Part shown: positions 46,922-59,400 of the stretch, piece by piece
Layout of the letters: each line of letters starts with the position of its first letter
Position numbering within the stretch: position 1 is the stretch's first letter
DNA from: Aplectana chamaeleonis
Lineage: Eukaryota > Nematoda > Chromadorea > Rhabditida > Cosmocercidae
Length of the DNA: 64,000 nucleotides
Assembly: GCA_029168955.1 (NCBI GenBank)
Contig: JAPDOI010000132.1
Coordinates: 1,054,001-1,118,000, forward strand
Direction: 5' to 3'
Notes under the pieces: model-generated
Databases searched by the model: none
Told to the model about the DNA's origin: nothing
Seen by the model: only the letters and a program-made list of their open reading frames with translations
Translations under genes and position numbers: made by a program

Positions 46922-47326
46922 TATGAGAGTTTTGGCCGCGAAATAGCCGTGAAATACCCCACCAAGCTCCACAGCGGCTCCCGGTTGGCTATTTCCCGGC
47001 TATTTCGCGGCTATTTTTCTCGGCTTCTCACGGAACGGACAAGAAGTAGTCGAGAAATAGCCGAGATATAACAGAGAAATATTTAGAAGTAAACAAAATT
47101 AACCAAGACGCAACCGTCGCCGGCTCGCCGAGCCGCCACCTGAGGCCGCCAGCGGTTGGGCGGGGCCTCCAGAGGCTGAACGAGGTCCAAGTACCTCAAA
47201 ATTCGGTAACTGAACCGACGGAGGTGCTGACATCTCAATTATGCCTCTGGAATGCACCGTATATCTACCTGAAGAACATTATTTTTCGGCTATTTCGCGG
47301 CTATTTCTCGGCCAAAACTCTCAGAG
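46922..47326. mobile_element. inverted-repeat element with repeated CGGCTATTTCGCGGC
   Basis: 'tatgagagttttggccgcg' pairs with 'ctcggccaaaactctcaga'. 'cggctatttcgcggctattt' recurs near both arms. It is non-coding. Confidence 0.75.
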
Positions 47327-47607
47327 TAAAAGAGCCCCAAACCCACGTACAGCACTCCCAAGCAACCCTTCCATTCAGAAAGATACCACGTTGATTGGCG
47401 CTCTCAATTTCCTTGTTTTGCTCCACGCGAAACCTAAAAAACGACTCTTAAAGATACTATTCACGAAAAACTCCGTCTATGAGTTTTCTTTGAAAACAAT
47501 GGTGGTAGCCCTCAGAAGTAGGATAGTGTTAAAAAAACGGATCCGATAGCCTTTCCAGTGGCAAAAAACGGTTTTGAAGATTAAATCAAAGGGTAAGGCC
47601 GGCCGCC

Positions 47608-47851
47608 TTGGGTCCAGTTGTTGTCGTCAACACCGACACGTCTCTATCACTGCCAGACTTTGAGCTGCGATCATCGGTAGTGATTTCTTATCGAAAAAGA
47701 GATCAGATTTGAGAATTAGCGGCCGAAAACTTGCGGAAATCTTCCAGGCAAAAATCTTTCATATGCATAGCCTAACTCGTTAAAAACCACTACTGATAAA
47801 GCGTAGCAGTGATGGAGCCGTGTCGGTGTCGATGCCAACAACTAGACCCAA
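47608..47851. mobile_element. inverted-repeat element
   Basis: 'ttgggtccagttgttg' plus 'caacaccgacacg' pairs with 'cgtgtcggtgtcgatgccaa' plus 'caactagacccaa'. It ends immediately before the next element. Confidence 0.7.
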
Positions 47852-47854
47852 TAA

Positions 47855-48339
47855 AGGCAGTGTTCACGATGAAAATGTGTTTTAGTTTCCACCAGGATTG
47901 GGTAGTGGAGGGGCACACTGCAACATTAAAGTCGAGAGAACGCATGAAAACGAGTCAGGAAGAGCCATAAAAAAGCCCGAAGTTGCCATTTTGAGAGCAG
48001 GGTAAACCCCAAAAGAGCATTGCCCGCTCTCCGTCGTGAACAAATGAAAACCCGAGATCGTGAGATGAGCGATGGTTTCCGATCAGTAGCCCTGTTCTTC
48101 CCTTCATTCTCAACTTCTCTCACTACTCCGGTCAGCTCGCATACATCGGCTACAAAAGACGGAAGTTACAACCCTCGGACAACTCGTCCACCATGCTTCC
48201 CTAGCTCAGTTTTTGAAGGACCATAACTCCGTTCCCATAAGGTCGTATGCAATTCCAGAGGCACCATTCGGAACAACGTGGGACCGTTTTAAAGATAGGG
48301 TGAAAAACAGAAAACCGATTTTTGTCGTGAACGGTGCCT
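47855..48339 (+). mobile_element. AGGCA/TTAA element, full copy (reference for the family)
   Basis: ATAA-aggcagtgttcacgatgaaa on the left; 'tttttgtcgtgaacggtgcct' then TCAA on the right. The interior blocks 'gaaaacgagtcaggaagagc', 'gagatgagcgatggtttccg' and 'cggacaactcgtccaccatg' define the family. It aligns end to end with 59578-60057. Confidence 0.85.
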
Positions 48340-49482
48340 TCAAGCCGGCCGTGGCCCACTGCGATAAATTTTCGAAACAGTTTTTGTTTTGCCTACGGGA
48401 ATGCGTTTAGATCCGTTTTCTGAACACAAATCTCCTTCTGAGGGCTACCACTAATGATTTTCCTTAAAGGCTTGACGACGAAGTTTATTTTGAACAGTGC
48501 CTTCGAGCTGCTATCAAAAATTGAGCAAGGACGACCTTTCGCGTTCTTTCTTACTGAGGAAGCACACCTGGTCAAAAACGCCATTTATAAAGAAGTTCAT
48601 ACTAGATATTGCACTATCTATGATATTTTCAAATCTATGTTGATAGTCGCGAGAAAACCCTGTGAGCGGAAATATGGCGGTTTTTTCACAGCTAGGCCAA
48701 AAGGTAAGGCCAGGGAACCCATTAGACAATTCTAGGGTGCTCATGAAAACTGTTTCGGATTTAGCTCAAAAATTCTTTGTAAGGATTATTCGAGCTCCTG
48801 ACAACGAATCTGGGATCTGCTTCTTGATATTCTGAGGCCTATTGTAAACTGCGGCAGATATTATGCTATCTGGCCAGTGTAACCAGCCTTGGAATTTTGA
48901 AAATCGGTAAGTGGACCCCCAATCCGTATTCATCACCCTAATCCCCCCACAGAGAAGCTTTCAGTTAAAGATGAGACATTGAACAAACTACCTCATACCC
49001 ACCGTAACCTACTGTGATCTACCAGAAATCAGATTATTGGGCCCAGGATTCTTGAAAAGCGTGATCGCATCCCCCCCCCCAAACGATTTCTCCGGTGTGA
49101 AGAAACCAAGCCTGTCGAAATTCTGCAAAAATCGACAAAACGACCTTAGTTATATCTAAGGACCCCAAATAACCTCCAGAAAAAGCTTTGAGCCAAATCC
49201 GAAGCAGTTTTAGTGAACTGGATTGAAGACAATGAAGGAAAGAAAACTTATGGCGTTGAAAAATGATGAGAGAGCTGAAAAAATTCTCACCTTATTCACT
49301 AGCATGCATTTTCTACACACGGAACATTCGTGGTGTTTTCGAAACCGACAATGTTTTCCATAGCGAATTTCGTAAATGCATCCCAAGTCGAACACCTCAA
49401 AACTGAATCACGGGTTCGTATCATGGGTTTGCCGACTAGCGATCCGTGCTGACTGTAGCTGTGGAGCCTCATACAGTGTATG
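48340..49482. other. no gene seen
   Basis: Open frames of 61-93 codons on both strands around 48393-48744 are unsupported. A C run lies near 49071. Confidence 0.45.
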
Positions 49483-49669
49483 GTTAGGTCCGTGGCTTGT
49501 TCCCTCAAGATAAAACATTTAAGTTTAAACCGCGGCTGGCGTCGGTTTAAATCTCACCAGCGGCTGCCTGATATAAATACCAACTAGCCGCTGGTGAGAA
49601 TTAAACCGCCGCGCCAGCCGCGGTTCAAGCTCAAATGTTTCTTCTTGAGGAAACAAGCCACGGACCTAA
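49483..49669. mobile_element. 187-bp hairpin MITE with TTAGGTCCGTGGCTTGT ends
   Basis: 'ttaggtccgtggcttgtt' pairs with 'aacaagccacggacctaa', and 'ccgcggctggcg' with 'cgccagccgcgg'. The apex spans 'ccagcggctg..tagccgctgg'. A half copy lies at 62353-62444. Confidence 0.85.
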
Positions 49670-50493
49670 TTATATGCAAATCTATGACACCCTGAACATT
49701 TCAACCCGACCCTCATCCTGTAAGGTTAGGGCTTATCCTAATTTATGTCGTTGGGTAGTCTTTCTCACCACAGTCTTCAAGACAGGGTGCACGATAAAAT
49801 TCACAGCCGAGTTTATCCTATGATTCAAAGGGCCTGGTACCCGGCAAAACTGCCGCGCTTAAAAAAAACGGAAAAATCGCATTTCCGGGCTACAGTTGGT
49901 CTACCCTTATTTCTGTCGAGTTCTGAGCTTGGAAAAAATCCATTGTCTATCTATTGTCACGAAAATCGGTGTCTGTCAATACTTCTGTTGCATTAGTGTT
50001 TGAGTGATACCGATTTGATGTCTATCCTTTTCTCTCGCTCTCTATAGAAAGAAATAATTTAAAGAGTTACTCGGAACCGGAAAGCTCAAAATTTAGCTAC
50101 GGATATAGCGGTATAGATGTAAAGCGAGTCTAAGCGATCGTGAGTGATGACATTGGACTGCCTTTCCGCTGAGTGAATTATGATCATGAATATTGCTGTT
50201 GATGCGATCTGGGTTTTTCACTATTTTTAATTCAGGCGGCTTGCCTTTCAGCACGTATTCGTTGACTAGACCCCACCTACTCTTGCGAATCGCGCTAGAG
50301 ATCGGGCACCATATGATCATCACAACGGACAGAGGGTTGCGTTGAAAAGTTGTTCGATTGCGACAACGCCAGAAAGGACATTCAGATCCATATCGTCCAA
50401 AGATTTCGAAAAATCTTCTCGAGCACTTGATTCGTTCACTTTATTGAAAAGATTTTGAGGTCTTTTTGATAGAATTTATTTATTTTCGTTGAT
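49670..50493. other. 5' flank of the acyltransferase gene
   Basis: No repeat family was recognised and no exon is supported. If the ATG at 50494 is the true start, the promoter lies here. No TATA-like or initiator element can be assigned with confidence. Confidence 0.4.
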
Positions 50494-53400
50494 ATGGTTG
50501 AAAGAATCGTTCCTATAGCGTTGTTTGTTCTCTATGTACTTTTCTCGTGTTGCTTCGGACGCGAATGGTTACAGATGGTGAAGAAAAGATGCGACATTCA
50601 AGGAATGCGTGGCTGGGCTATCATTCTGGTTCTTCTATTTCATCACTACCCAGTCTATTTTCCGAATGGTTATTTGGGCGTGGATGTGTGAGTTCTGTCG
50701 CAACACTGAATGAAGAATAAGTCGTAACAGGTTGAAAAGTCTTTAACTAAATTTTTTCTAGATTTCTTGTGTTGTCAGGATTTCTGGTAGCGATGATCCT
50801 TCACAGGGCTGACTCTCTTGGTTTCCGCACTTTCGCAGTCTTCTACTATCGACGGTATGATTCTCTTTTTCCGAACAGACAACGGCGTGTAATTTTTAAA
50901 GTGCTTTTCCTGTCGTTCCAGAGTTAAAAGAATACTTCCCTTGTATTTGCTGACGATTAGTGGATCAATTATCGTTATGTATATGCTACTTCCACCGTAT
51001 TATCGGAAACTCAATGCGGGATACGCCAAACGAGCTCTATTGCTGATTTCTAACGTGCCACAGACCGATATGGAAACGAATTACGAGTTACTGGTATGAC
51101 GTTTGAATCCTGGTTTTACTGAAACCGGTTGACCCACCTTGGGCGTGTCCACCCTCTTTTTGAAGTACACCTCTATCATTAGAATATTGAAGAATAAGGT
51201 AAGGAATGAAAATCTAGGTGCTGAAAAAGTGTTACGGCTTAGAAGAGGACGATCAGATTAGCGATTGTGGAAGCAATGACTCACTCGGACTTGAATAGCC
51301 AACTTTTCGTGGTTGTTGATAGCGAAAGCAACTAGTTGTGTCATAAACATAGATTTTTCCACTATTAGAATTCTAAGAAACAAAGCTGAAATATGGAAGT
51401 ACACCCTCTATTTTTAGAATTTCTTTCTTCGAAGTACACCTAAAAAGGAGGCTCGAAAAAACAGAAGTACTTAACTCAACACACCGTTTTTGAGGTACGG
51501 TTTCCATAAAACTGTACAATACACTGTGTTTTGGTACACATAGACTGAACCTTATACGCCCTAATCCTTTCGACCCCACACCTTTGACGTCTTGAAGGCA
51601 CAGTCCAAACTCGTGGGTGAATTTTGATATAATGGTCTGATGGATGAGCGGAATCCCGATTTCAGAGTTCCGATTCTCGATGGTTTTGGGCCTTTCGACC
51701 TTCGTGTTCCGAAAGAGAGCCTGAAAATGGGGAAGAAATCGGAAATATTCACGAGATTAGAATTTTTACACTTCCCTGCCAAATCCCTGGGGGTTATTTT
51801 GAGCGCTAAACTCAAATTGGAGGTCCGTCTACACTTTTCACAAAGCCAGTGTTGATTGTGTTTATATGAAAATTATTCAACAAAGGAGGATAAGCCTAAG
51901 TTTTCAAGTAGGCACAGTCATCAGGGGATGGTTAAGAATTTCGCTGAACAAATCTCCCATTTCCGTATTCCGACGGTTTTTGGCGTTCCGATTTCCGAAA
52001 TCGAGCAGGTTAATCCGATTTTCGAAACACAGAAAAAGATTCCCGCTCATCCCTGATTGCAATCAAAATCTTTGTTCTTTCATTCGTGATTGGTCTAGCT
52101 TGATAGCTCACTTTGCTCGTTTGTGATTGCCGCAATTGCCAAGAAAAAACAGGTCCAGGACAACTCGTCCACGAAACCCTCGTTGGTCAAATCCACAACT
52201 TATGAGAGGCCATTACTTCGCTCATAGTTGTTTCATAGCGATTCTGTAGACACCACAGTGATCAGGGCAAAATTCTTCTCGAAACAAGAAGAAGATCAGC
52301 ACACAAGCTTGGAAACGTCATTGAGGTGACAACGGAACTAGAACGTATGGCTCAGATTACAAGACCTACGCATTTCGAAACATCAAAAGCGACCCCTGTA
52401 TTCGCCGTCCTTCTCCGAAACAGGAGTGCTGGTTCATTCCCACCGTCGTCGATGTATATGATTTACCTATTGTAATTACCTATGTGATTACCTATATGTT
52501 ACCTATGTGTTTACCTATGTGTTACCTATGTGTTACCTATGTGTTTACCTATGTGATTTACCTATTTACCACCCACAAACAACGTCGACGGTGGGAATGG
52601 CGCATCACCCCTGATTTGGAGGGGACTGCAAATACAGGGGGCGGAGAAATACAGGGCGGGAACAACTTCTTTTTCGTGCAGCGTCATTGAGGATCTTTTT
52701 TGACGCTTCAAAATGCGTAGGCGTTGTGTTCTGAGTTATACCTTTCTATTTCCTTAGTCATCTCAACCACGTTTTTTTTCGAGCGTGTATGCTGTCTTTA
52801 ACTCGCCGCTGCGGCGCCTCTTAGTAAGTCTATGGTATACTTGGGCGACCCTCAGCCGCGGTACTCGAACACAGCGGCAAATTTTTAGGCCATCGTTACA
52901 GGCGTGTCGCAGAGCAAAGCAGAGCGACTCTGCTGTGCCTAAAGGGCAGTTTTGCTATACTATACTTCACTCCAACTTACGAATGACACGCGCAACAGCG
53001 CGAGCAATCGGTGACTCAAAACGATTACATTCCCCGTATTCAAGGCAGAAAAACTCACTGTGTTCTTTTTTCAAATTCCTTCTTTATGACTCCTTTTCCA
53101 CAATAGCGGTGCAAACACGATACGCATTTTCGACTATAATGGGCCACGCCTGCGACCGACGCAGCGGTAAAAGCGACGAGAGAGTGCCTTGACGTCGGGA
53201 CCGCCCCGCGTCACGACCAGCGAGGTTATGTGGACCGAATCCACGCCGCGGGTGTGCCCAAAAAGCAGTTTGGCTGGCCCACGCGACGCGCGCCACGGGA
53301 AAACGCTGCGCGAGCACGTCATCATTGGGGCGCGTTAAGCGAGGGCACCCAAAACAAGTAGTTGATGTTTCATTTTAGCCGTTCCCCTTTGCAATTTTTT

Positions 53401-56400
53401 GCATTTTGCTGATGTAGTTGTTCTGTCAGACGTAGGGTCGGCGTCGGAATCGATACTGCCATCTCCCATTCTTCTCCAAAAAGCAAACAAGAGAAAAACT
53501 CTTGAAAAACTCATACGAAATTGTGAATTCCACTGAAACGATGCATGGCGTCTAAAAAGTACATTGTACACAAAAGACGTGAACAAAATGCAAAAAAGTG
53601 ATAAGGGGGAACGGTTGAAATGGAGCAAAAACTACTTTTTTAGGGCCCTTGGTTAACGCGCCCCAAAGACGACGCGCGTGCAGCGTCTCTCCGTCGCGCG
53701 CGTCGTGTGTACCAGCCGAACTGCTCCTTAGGCCCTGAGTGCATACTTCTGTCGCGGCGACGGGTCGCAGTGTAGGAACTGGTACAACCCACCGCCGCGC
53801 CCAGCCGCAGTGATCGATCGCGTCCCAGCACTGACAATCGCGTCGCGCGCGGCCAATCTGAGTGGGAGCTGCTATGCGCGACTGTGTCGTGCCCGTGTCG
53901 CGCCGATCTGCAACACCGGGCTGTTTCCACAATGTGCTGCGCTGTTTAGCGCCGTCTGCAGGTGTCGCCGTCGATCTGCACTGCACTACGACACCGCGAT
54001 GTAAACGCCAGACATCCGACTCTGGAAGGCAATAATACGTTGAAAATGATCTAAAAGTTTTGGTTGGTAAATGCGTAGACCCTCGTATTCGTTTCTGGTA
54101 TGTTCTAATCTTATGACAGTTGTGTTTTCTGTTAGATTATATAACAACGATCGGCTCAAAGCCAATGGTATTCTGTTTTCCCGGGTAATAACTGGTTATC
54201 GGCCGGATTTACTAGCCCCATTCATGGCTTCTCCTGCATACTTCCACTGTACCATTCGTTTCCTCCTCCGGAAAGAGGAGTGTTTCAATAAAGGCGGGTG
54301 GGGTTGTTGCACATACGCGAATTTCCTCACCGTTATGTCATTGTAAGAGTGCAAAGAGAGCAACGCCGCTGTGTATCAAGGGCAGTTTTGCTATGCTTCG
54401 AAACACTCCAACTACAATGACCCGAGGAGAACAGCAAATACAGGTGACTCGAAACGAATACATATTCGCCAACTTCTTTCTCGTGTAGAGTCAACGAACG
54501 ATTTTTCCTTCTTTAAAAAATTTCGGCACAATAGCAATCCAGAATAATATCGCCATCGCACAGAACGTGGCAAATACGATACGCATTTCCATTATAATGT
54601 GCGCTCAGGTGGCTAACTATTCCGGCAGCCACGTACTTGCCACTCAATTGACGCCGAGAATCTAGATTGAGAAAATCAATATTGGCACTCAGTTCTGGAA
54701 TTTCCATGCTAATCCGCCACTGTTTTTGTATTGCACACTGATTGCTAATTTTGCTTGCTTTTTAAATTCTTATTTTTGTCTACCTTGTGCGTTAACCTTC
54801 TTCAATGGATCATTGCAGGCATTTTAAAGGGATTTTCCTCAACTTGGATATGTTTTTTTCCATTTTTCAGCTTTTCATTTTTCCTTTTTTTTCAAAAATC
54901 CTTTTTGGTTTTTTAAAAGTAACTGCATATAGTGATGCTGCTCTCTCACGATGAGCCTGCAAAACCTGCTGGTGAAATTTTAACCCCCAATTTACAGAAA
55001 AGCTTTTTCTCGCTTTATTAGCCTTTTCAATTTTCTTCTTTTTCGAAACGCCCTCTAATTTTTTTTTTTTTGTGTATTTCACATGGCTTAGGTGTTGCTG
55101 CAGGGATCATCATCGTCCTCTCTCAATGAGTTTTTGGCTTCGAGTTCTCCGTTTGTCGTTTGAGTTCCGAGTTTTTCCATCTCTTTTTTTGTCTAAGAAT
55201 CCCTTTTTGTTTTTTTCTTTTTCATTTTGTCATTCTCACACAAGCTTACTGCTCGCTCAGCGAACAGGAGAGAGAACTAAAACGACTCTTAGAAAAATCT
55301 TATGGAAAAAGCTCAAAATGCAAGGGAAAAACAGAAGTTTGAACTAAAAACAGCATCGAGAAAACCCAGGTTGATCATAGAACCATGTAAAAAACATTAA
55401 CATTAGAAATCCAAGTGGGCGCTTTCGGAAAAAAGTAGAAGAGAAGAAAAACGTAGTAAATGCGAAAAACCAGATCATGCATCACAGTACCAAACCAAGT
55501 TAGGGTTTTCCAACAGAAAATAACGGAAAACGTGTAACGAAAAGTGCTGGGAAGAAATTCTAGAGGAAAAAATGAGGGAATTCAGAGCCGAAATGGGAAA
55601 GAAACCCAGCGAAGAGCCTGTGGCTGCTCGGTAAATGGTCAGCGCACGGAAGACAAGGAAGAATTTGGAACCAAAGTGGAGGCAAAGAACAACGACGTGC
55701 TCTCGGAAATAAAGAAGAGAGGCCGAGGAAGCAGGAGGACAGGCATAGAGAATTTTCAAGCTGTTATCAGGAGAGGGAACACATTATTTGGCGTGGCTAG
55801 AAGGGCCCAGCAATGTGGCGATCAGCAACGGCGGCATTCCTGCTATTTTCAGCTTGCCTCAAAGATATATCAAGATTTTTATGCGTATTAGCAAAGGTAG
55901 CATTTCCTCAGTGTTGTGCACTAATACAGCACACCAACAATTCGACGACTAACACATAAGCCGCAAAACTGCTGCTAACCGCGGTTTAACCGCAGCTCCG
56001 GAGGTGGCGGTTACGCGTAGCCCAATCGTAGCCCAGCCGTAACCAAACCGGATCTTTCGTGAATGCCGGTTTCCTCCGCTAGCCCAGCCGTAACCGTGGT
56101 TTGCCTTTCATGAATCCCAGCCCTGTTGCTGCCTCGAAGTCAGCGATGAGTTCCCAACAATGGTGGGGGGGGGGTTGCTACGGATTCTAGTGGTGATAAT
56201 TGAAATGCAGTGCTCTCATTGACAGTTCCAACGTTAACTGCAGTTTCCAGATTATTTGCTAGAACGACTAATTGGTCTCTAGATAGAGCTGCAGTGACGA
56301 AGAAACGGGAGAAAACGCATTAGTAGTACAGAAAATGCTGTACTCTCAGCCCGCCCAGAACTCTAAGTGGATCTGTTTGTTGGGACGATGAAATCTTTTG

Positions 56401-59400
56401 TGAACCCGTCTCTTGAAACTCTTGACTCTTTATTGCTGCTTATTTCCTCTGGGTCATAACCGGTACTGTTTTGTAGGTAAAATACCTTTCCAATGTCGCC
56501 TGACCCCTTTTCTCACCTGTAACAACCATAGAGGTCACAATCATTCAACCTTTCGGACAACCAGCCCAAGCCAGATGAATTATTTCACAAAACGTTCTAG
56601 TGCGCCTTTCTTCGTTTCCTGGTGGTTTGTGTAACACATGGTTCTCGACACATGTCTTCGAGTGGGAAACGGGTGCGAAAAATATTGTGAAGAAATGTCG
56701 GAAATTACTAAGCTGTTGAGATATCGGTTGTGGTAAAGCCAGCCAAGTGAACCGAGTCTCTACAATACCTCGCACGACTATACAAAAACAGAATATTCTT
56801 TGGCTTACCTATCACATGCCCACAGACCATGAAATAATTGTCAATACATATTGTTTCAGTGGCTATCGCGATGTCTTTCCTATCCCTTCAATACACAGAC
56901 GAAGAAATAGCGTTCTATAGCATCTTTTGCCGACTGTGGCAATTTGGATTTGGAGTTCTCGCGTATCTCTTTGTATACAAGGTTTGCGTTCCTCTAGTTA
57001 GTCTGGTTCTCACCAATGCATATATAAGGTGTGTCCAAATGAGACTGGCCAACCATGCGTGGACGAGCATACGAAACGAAGGCGAGCCTTTCCCGCAGCC
57101 ATTGACTCGGAGCGGAACCGGCAGCGGCTAGCGGCAAGCAAAGTGCGTCGACCACTCAGCTCTGCAGCTGAGAGGGGGGGGGGGTGGCAGCCGTCTGAAC
57201 TTTCGCCCTTGAGCGGCGCATGCCACGGCTGCCTGCCACGCACGCCGGCTGCGTGGTTGGCCAGTCTCATTCGGACACACATCACATGAACTGGCTTCCC
57301 CCATAGGTCGCTACGTACTGTAAGTTTTGAAACTTCGTCTATAGTCGTACGCGAAGTGCAATACATCTCACATGCCGTGTCACTCGTTCGGCACTGCTAG
57401 ACTGCACTTCGTTTTCCTGCACGACGGAAGCATAAACGACGGTCAAAACCTCTGCAGTGGCAATATGACAGTCTAAGACATTTCTTCTGCACTTATCATG
57501 AACTTGTTATGTTGCAGGACACATCCGAATGCAAAGAGGAATCGGAAGAACTTGTACCTTTGAGTGCGTATTTGTTTGATGTATACCACATGCTATCAAG
57601 AAGCCATAAGTTACTTTCATTACATGTCTGTAGGGATAGTAACTGTTTGAATGAGAGCCAAACTCCCTCCTGATCAGAGTGACAGCTTCTCCTTGCGTTC
57701 GATCCAGTTCCTCGTATATATGTCAACTTCCCTTTATTGAAAAGACCCATTTAACCTTTGTGAACTGTCTAAAGAACAGAAATGTTAAAATATTCGACCG
57801 TCATGAGGAATCTGACCTCATTTCGATAAGCCGAATCTAACTAAGTACCACCTAAGGGACAGTATCTCATCTCTGACGGGTTCTACATGTATTATGCAAC
57901 TTTGAAAAAAAGAAAAAAAAACAAATAGTGAACGAGCCGAGAAGGAACAATGCATACATGGAGGAGATGATCAGTTCTACTTTCTCGTCACGGTAAAGAA
58001 CTGTCTGTCGGAATAGAGTATGACAGTAAGTGCGCGAGCATGCAACTAATAGTGGTAATATAATGGAGCATGTATAGTGAAGCAGAATCGATTGCAATCA
58101 TCTTCTGTTTAACTCATTTGCAGAGAAGCCGCTCACAGAATATGACGACTACCAAGAACACTTCGGCAACATCCTGTTCGTATATTTCGCTACACCTTTG
58201 TTTCTGCCATTTTTGAGTACCGAAATTCTAAGGATTCATGCGACAATGTCCACTTTCGTACTCCTAGTTTATGGAAAGCGTCACATGGTTTGTTTTCTGC
58301 TACTTTCGCACAATACGCATCAAGACTACGGCATACTCTAGATTTCGCACTTCTAAATCGCGCGTTAGTTGAGCGGGCAACTCGGTAATGCCAATGGGCG
58401 ACTGGAACGCTATCCAGAGTTGCATGCAGTGATTTGGATAGAGGGACCCAATGATGTTCAATTTATTTATCACTGTTTCGGCCACAGAGAAACTAGAACG
58501 GTATAACATAGTCAATCATGAGCGGAGCTCAGACTGCATACAAAACCACAGTCGATCAATTACTTCCTGCAGAACCATCTAAAATTATATATCTACGTTG
58601 TACCGATAGGGTAGACCTGCAAGGGTTTATCTGATTATAGCGTAGCCCACCAAAGCTGCGCATCTATATACCCATCAATAAGAAGGGGTTGGTCGGAAAT
58701 CAATGTGCATAGAACTCAATGCAGCACAACTGCTCCTGCTCAATCGGTGGCGAGCGCGTTACCTTTGAATCCATGCATATTGATCTCTTGCCTACCGCTT
58801 CTCATTGATAATCAGATACTCAAGCGAGATTTTATGTGCTGGACTATACTTTTAGTTCAGGCTACTCTTCTCTCGCATCCTCTAATCGTTTACATTGGTG
58901 ATATATCATACGTCCTTTATTTGCTGCACTGGCCTGTGCATGTTGTGATGCATTATATACTACCGAATGTTTCCGGAGGTGACGTCTTACTAGCGTACCA
59001 TTGCGTTTCCCAAATTTGTAAGGTTCCGAATTGTACAAGACTGGCCTCTGTGCTCGTGTGCATGAAGTGGACATCGGCTTGCGCTCCATTTGCCCTGTTT
59101 CCTCTCGGTACCTTCCTCCCGCACAACATTACTGCGAAATGCGTCTCTGCAGGAAACATGCGATTCATGCTCCTTCACTAACACGAGGCCGGGCCCAGTT
59201 TTTGTACTCGAGCAAGGAAACAGAAGACTTAGTTGTTCGAATCGCTGTACGTACTACTGTACTCGTTTTATACTACTGACGAACGTATTTCAGAGCCAAT
59301 TAGCTTATTACTCTCATTAACCTTCGCTGTCTTCCTACATGAATTTTTTGAGAAGCGATATTTGCAGTGGCAACCCCTATCAATATTTCTGCTTCTTGTT

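Larger units (their letters stand above)
51094..56859. other. 5.8-kb intron or gap where one acyltransferase exon is expected
   Basis: The upstream exon ends in phase 0 and the downstream exon opens with two bases, so an exon of length 3n+1 is required between them. Relatives carry a Trp-Ser-Leu ... Glu segment here. I read the + strand for it and found no match. The gap is full of repeats (51640-52056, 52325-52801, 52900-53160 with 54350-54600, 53245-53745 and 55978-56130). Confidence 0.6.

Noticed and set aside
52455..52562. CRISPR-like repeats
   Set aside because: Units are 10-11 bp, directly adjacent, without spacers, in a eukaryotic intron: a simple tandem repeat.
53552..53986. 144-codon antisense open frame
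   Set aside because: It coincides with the arms of the inverted repeat at 53245-53745; openness follows from GC-rich palindromic sequence.
54071..54346. candidate for the missing acyltransferase exon (91-codon open frame)
   Set aside because: It lacks the Trp-Ser-Leu and Glu motif and a membrane segment of the right kind; its phases were not convincing.
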